Assembly: GCA_902806575.1 (NCBI GenBank)
Contig: CADCXD010000004.1
Span: forward strand, 2,418,001-2,482,000
Direction: 5' to 3'
Source: Jackrogersella multiformis
Lineage: Eukaryota > Ascomycota > Sordariomycetes > Xylariales > Hypoxylaceae
DNA: 64,000 bases
Part shown: in pieces, positions 60,457-64,000 of the stretch
Position numbering within the stretch: position 1 is the first letter of the stretch
Layout of the letters: each line of letters starts with the position of its first letter
Program-made: the position numbers and the translations under genes
Notes under the pieces: generated by a model
Database searches by the model: none
Seen by the model: only the letters and a program-made list of their open reading frames with translations
What the model was told of the DNA's origin: nothing

Positions 60457-60528
60457 ATGTCTCGTGTTCTCCATAGATATCGCATCATCATTATCACCCA
60501 TCATCATCAACAACAACAACAACAATAA
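60457..60528 (+). promoter_or_regulatory. Upstream open reading frame in the leader of the BTB gene
   Basis: ATG at 60457 opens 23 codons rich in Ile, then three His and six Gln (the CAT and CAA runs), ending with TAA at 60526-60528, eight nucleotides before the main ATG at 60537. If the transcript starts upstream of 60457 it would be translated first and could damp expression. Confidence 0.5.
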
Positions 60529-60536
60529 GAAGAACA

Positions 60537-62235
60537 ATGAACTTGTCTAGACATTCGAGTGAGACCAGCAAGGGTCGCGACGCCTTCCATCTTCCTCCAT
60601 CAGACCCCGAATTAATCTCTAAAATACCAAGGATTTTACCACATGAACGCGTTTTCCCTATCCAAATAGGATCTGAACTCTTTAAACTTTCTGGAGCCTC
60701 TCTCTCATCTGACGGTACGTAACGGGGCAGTCCTCCTTCTCACCCCCTATCTAGGCGGATGATGTCAGCCCAACCAAGCATTGACAAGCCTTGACACCCA
60801 AACTCGCCAGGTCGAACGAATCCATTGATTTGTTCTCATATTCTTCTCTCGGGACACGTCACCTGTTTTTCGAAATTTATGCTGACGTCGCCGCTTAGCT
60901 CCATCTTATTTCTCACAATACTTTCAGTGTCAGATTAAAAAAGCTGAAGAAAGTGGTGAAGATCTATCAACTGCCATAAGGACCCTTTACATAGATCGGG
61001 ATCCGATTACTTTCAGAGACATATCTCTTCATTTGCAGGGGTATCATGTCTCCCCACGCGATGGGACGCACTTCGTGCGCCTTTTCGCCGATGCTCAGTT
61101 CTATACTCTGCCCAAGTTGATGTCGCAGCTTTACGAGGATTCCATCTTCATCTCTATTGGTCACCGCGAATTCCAGATCCCTCGCGACATCTTCACAGGG
61201 CCGGGGAACTCGCCTAACTTCTTCTCCTTGGGGTTCGGTGTTTTCTTCTCATCTCGCGATGAGATCTTTCCGGGACTCGACCGGGAAAACCTAATCCGGC
61301 CGCCTTCTATTATGCCACCCTCTGTCCCGAACCGGTCTGCTGATACCTTTTACGAGCTACTGCACCTGTTACGCGGATATCCGGTGCATATTCGCAATGA
61401 GGAACACCGCGCCTCCCTTCTCCGAGACTGCCGTTACTTCAATTTCAAGGGCGTAGAGCAGAAGTTGATTCCACATCATATAAATTATAACCTGTCTCGG
61501 CGACGATATGAGATAACCTTAAGGCTCGAAGATATTCTTAAGTCGGGCATCTCGATCGTTACCGACGTTACGACTCCAGGTGGTAGCGCAGAACCCGTCT
61601 CGGGTTGGGTTAATTACATGCGGCCATACGAGGACGACAAGCATCACGAGCTTATTCTAGAAATTGGAGGCGAGAATACGAGGTTACATATGAACGTCAT
61701 GCGAGCAGAGTTCTTCGGCCAGGTCAAGATCCGCGTAGCGAGACTCTTCGAGGTGATCGCTACGAAACTAAATCTTCCACCGACGACTCAACCTTTAGGG
61801 CTCTTGATGGCATCAGGTGGGGCCAGCAGCCAGCCTGCAACACCGGGAAATACTCCGTTGAGCGAGGACCTCGTTCGAGTAGTAATCGAGCCCGATACAC
61901 ATATTATACTCGACGGTAAAACATATAGCAACTATACAGAAATCGAAGAAGTAACGGCAGCCATGTCGTCGACGCCGTCAATAGGCCACGGCGGGGAAGA
62001 CTCACCGCAGTCTAGCATCGGCGGGTTTTTCGGACCGTCGAGGAAGAGGAGAAGAATAGATCTATCGTCCCATATATCAGACGAGTGGATAGTCCGCACG
62101 GGGCAATGGAGGCTTCGAATACAGGGCTCGAGGAACGGGAAGAGCGCGATCGAGTGTGTGCTTGTGGCCGTCAAGCTCGACGCGTATAGTACCGAGCAAG
62201 CAAGAAATGCCCAGAGAGGGTTTCTAAAGGGATGA
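60537..62235 (+). CDS. BTB/POZ (potassium-channel tetramerisation-like) domain protein, yeast YDR132C/YLR108C type
   Basis: Exons 60537-60714 and 60899-62235; intron 184 bp; 1515 nt, 504 residues. Start chosen at 60537, in a CAA-rich leader. Splicing joins L-S-S-D to A-P-S-Y-F-S-Q-Y-F, rebuilding the first BTB block (V-F-P-I-Q-I-G-S-E-L-F-K-L-S-G). Then Y-I-D-R-D-P-I-T-F-R-D-I-S-L-H-L-Q-G-Y and L-F-A-D-A-Q-F-Y-T-L-P-K-L-M-S-Q-L complete the fold. A second BTB-like unit starts at F-I-S-I-G-H-R-E-F-Q-I-P-R-D-I-F and ends R-G-Y-P-V-H-I-R-N-E-E-H-R. The C-terminal third is less ordered, with a basic K-R-R-R-I patch near 435 that could act in nuclear import. Such proteins often serve as cullin-3 adaptors or tetrameric scaffolds; the specific role is unknown. 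Confidence 0.88.
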
Positions 62236-62895
62236 CGGCACGGTAGCTCGACGGCGTGTACAATGAGTCGCGATGGATAAATATCTTGATTCGCCGGGTT
62301 TGTGCTGTACTGTAATGTACTAGACTATCTGTTGTTGTTTGATATATGAGTGTATGTTCAAAATATTTAAACTGTTCCTTTAATGCCGTGGGCTACGATC
62401 TAATTGTTGCATGGAATTTAAGTACCTACCTAGGTAAGGAAGGATATGTCATCACGGAGCTATTTACCTCTGTAAGTTCCTAATACACTCATGAATATGG
62501 TGGTATTTGATGTCCGTACTAATAGTACAACATAGTTGATATTTCTTCATTTATCAGCGTCACATCCATATTAACACACAGATGGAACGCTATCTGCTAT
62601 AGCTTGCCATTGACCTAACGCCGATGTCAACGTTGGTGATCATCCGATAAACTTGCGATGACGTTTCTATTCGCCTAGCATTCACATGAAGAACCCCTCA
62701 ATCCCTACAGTTGGAGGTCAAGTTTATATATCTCGACCCCCTTATTTATCTACAGTCTCTATTCTATCTAAATACTACATCGAGACTACCTACGCACAGC
62801 ACACTTTAGGTGGTCTTGAATCCAAAGCTAATCTGCACCCGGCTCTCTTCATCACTTAGTATCTCTTTGTTTTTTCACCACATCAAACCCCCGCC
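62236..62895. other. Intergenic DNA
   Basis: 3' flank of the BTB gene and promoter of the alcohol dehydrogenase gene. One CTACCTAGGTA site at about 62425-62436. No gene recognised. Confidence 0.4.
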
Positions 62896-63922
62896 ATGGC
62901 AACACCCTCGCTTTCACCACCACCACTACCACACGTCCCGGCGGAAATGAAAGCCGTCCAGATAACAGCCTTCAACGAGCCGTACAAACTCGCCACCGTC
63001 CCGGTACCCTCCGCCATCGGCCGCCACGACCTACTAGTCAGAGTCGCGGCCGCGAGCTACTGCCACACGGACGGCATGGTGGCGGTCGGCGTGTTCGGCA
63101 CCGCGCTCCCGGTCACCGCATCGCACGAGGGCGCCGGCACGGTCGTCCGCATCGGACACGGAGTCACGGCGTTCAAGGCCGGCGATAGAGTCATGTGCGG
63201 ACTGCCGCTGCACCCGTGCGGCAAGTGCGCGGACTGCCTCGGGCCCGAAGAGGGGCATCGCCAGTACTGCGCGGGCACGGCCGGCCACGTCGGCGTGCAC
63301 ATCGACGGCTGCCTGGCGCAGTACGTCCGCGTCGACGAGAGGTTCACCACCAAGCTGCCCGACGAGATCGCGCTCGCCGTGCAGTTCGCCAAGGGCGCGG
63401 GGGCCCGCGTCGTGGGCGTCGAGGCTAGCGATGACGCGCTGCGCACGACGCGCGAGTGCGGCGCGGACCTCGCGCTCGACGCGCGCAGGGGCCACACCCA
63501 CGTCGCGGCACAGACGCAGAAGGCGACCGGCGGCCCCGGCGCGCACGCCGCCATCGTCCTCAGCGACGCGCCCGGCGCCTCGGCCCTCGCCGCCGCCGCG
63601 ACCCGCGCCCACGGCGCCGTGGTGCAGATCGCGCAGCCGCAGGCCGTGGAGCTGCCGTTCCGCGAGCTGGTGTTCAGGGATATCCGGCTCAGGGGCAGCT
63701 TGCTGTGCTCGCCGGGCGAGAGCAGGGATATGGTGGAGTTTATCGCGGAGAGGAGGAGGAGGGCGCGCGCGTGGGGTGCAGGTGAGGATGAGGGTTTTCG
63801 AGGGGCTGGAGAGGGTGGAGGGGGTTTTGGAGGAGGTGCGCCGGGGTGAGGGCCGGGGCGGGGGGAAGGTTGTGGTTCTTGTTGATGGTGGGTTGGTTGA
63901 GGAGGATGGGAGAAGAAGATGA
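62896..63922 (+). pseudogene. Zinc-dependent alcohol dehydrogenase, damaged (internal gap and frameshift)
   Basis: Medium-chain NAD-dependent ADH fold. ATG at 62896 in a GCCATGG context. Catalytic-zinc region Y-C-H-T-D-G near 55 and S-H-E-G-A-G near 75; structural-zinc cysteines C-G-K-C-A-D-C ... Y-C at about 108-126. Then L-P-D-E-I-A runs straight into V-Q-F-A-K-G: the ~45 residues that normally lie between, with the start of the Rossmann fold and its G-x-G-G-L-G motif, are absent, in frame. Further on V-V-G-V-E-A-S and I-A-Q-P-Q match the second half. Near 63740-63790, in a GAGGAGG/GCGCGC stretch, the frame breaks: the expected end (F-E-G-L-E-R-V, K-V-V-V-L-V-D) lies one frame over and stops at 63920-63922, while the original frame ends at 63849. 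Without the cofactor motif it should be inactive. An assembly or base-calling fault in this very GC-rich DNA is an alternative. Confidence 0.75.
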
Positions 63923-64000
63923 AGACTAGGTAGAGAAGGAAGAGTAGGTGATGGGGAGGGTGGGTGTGAGGGTGAGGGTTTGATAGCACTTTTGGATTGC
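63923..64000. other. 3' flank at window edge
   Basis: G-rich GGGTGTGAGGGTGAGGG run; nothing else recognised before the window ends. Confidence 0.4.

Larger units (their letters stand above)
58353..60536. other. 2.2-kb intergenic DNA
   Basis: Holds an orphan minus-strand open frame (58904-59218, listed separately), a near-perfect inverted repeat at about 59624-59653, and a GGCAGTA/GGCAGTG run at about 60012-60042. CAGGCAGCG/CAGCAGCG repeats occur at about 60418-60453 and CAACAA repeats in the leader of the BTB gene. Frames at 58475-58732 and 59797-60113 are not supported. Confidence 0.45.

Noticed and set aside
63057..63989. 310-codon minus-strand open frame
   Set aside because: Antisense to the ADH gene; Pro/Ser/Ala-rich low-complexity translation.
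1..64000. CRISPR array, secondary-metabolite cluster or giant mobile element cargo
   Set aside because: No regularly spaced repeats, no PKS/NRPS/terpene synthase core and no tyrosine recombinase captain gene were seen.

Overview
This window looks like nuclear DNA of a filamentous ascomycete (Pezizomycotina, probably Sordariomycetes). The genes have short introns (about 50-230 bp) with GTANGT-like donors and CTAAC-type branch sites. The gene set is typical of moulds. About 23 kb consists of extremely AT-rich, CpA/TpG-depleted blocks, the mark of repeat-induced point mutation (RIP). The class is inferred; the fungal origin is well supported.

Layout. 1-18311 is a repeat compartment: a Ty3/gypsy chromodomain-type element that enters from the left edge (1 to about 5570), a partial Ty3/gypsy copy (about 5571-10040), a 1.6-kb un-RIPed island with one OGFr-domain gene (10744-11325), and a full-length sister copy of the second element with 278/280-bp LTRs (11651-18311). 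Next come decayed genes (18655-20748: an unidentified minus-strand relic and a broken MFS transporter), a gene-poor 2.8-kb stretch, and a gene-dense block: DPH3 (-), a peroxisomal ABCD half-transporter (+), an MFS sugar transporter (+), a conserved fungal protein (+), a small membrane protein (+) and APS3 (-). 37019-42926 is a fourth RIP-degraded Ty3/gypsy element with 138-bp LTRs. To its right lie a bZIP factor, a YAT-type amino-acid permease, a secreted glycoprotein of unresolved structure (-), a short 2EXR protein, a secreted I9-type inhibitor, a Hook dynein adaptor, a BTB/POZ protein and a damaged zinc alcohol dehydrogenase at the right edge.

The genes do not form one pathway. They are mostly housekeeping, trafficking and transport functions: translation fidelity (DPH3), fatty-acid import into peroxisomes (ABCD), vesicle coat (APS3), early-endosome transport (Hook), nutrient uptake (sugar and amino-acid carriers) and transcription (bZIP). 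I see no biosynthetic cluster, CRISPR array or bacterial-type system. The most notable points are: LTR pairs whose outer edges escaped RIP and whose two copies are mutated on opposite strands; a gene preserved between two RIP-saturated copies; a palindromic TACCTAGGTA-type motif scattered through almost every intergenic region; a possible alternative C-terminus of Hook by intron retention; and an alcohol dehydrogenase lacking its NAD-binding glycine motif. Exon structures were worked out by hand from splice sites and reading frame; where the exon lengths sum to a multiple of three this is stated.
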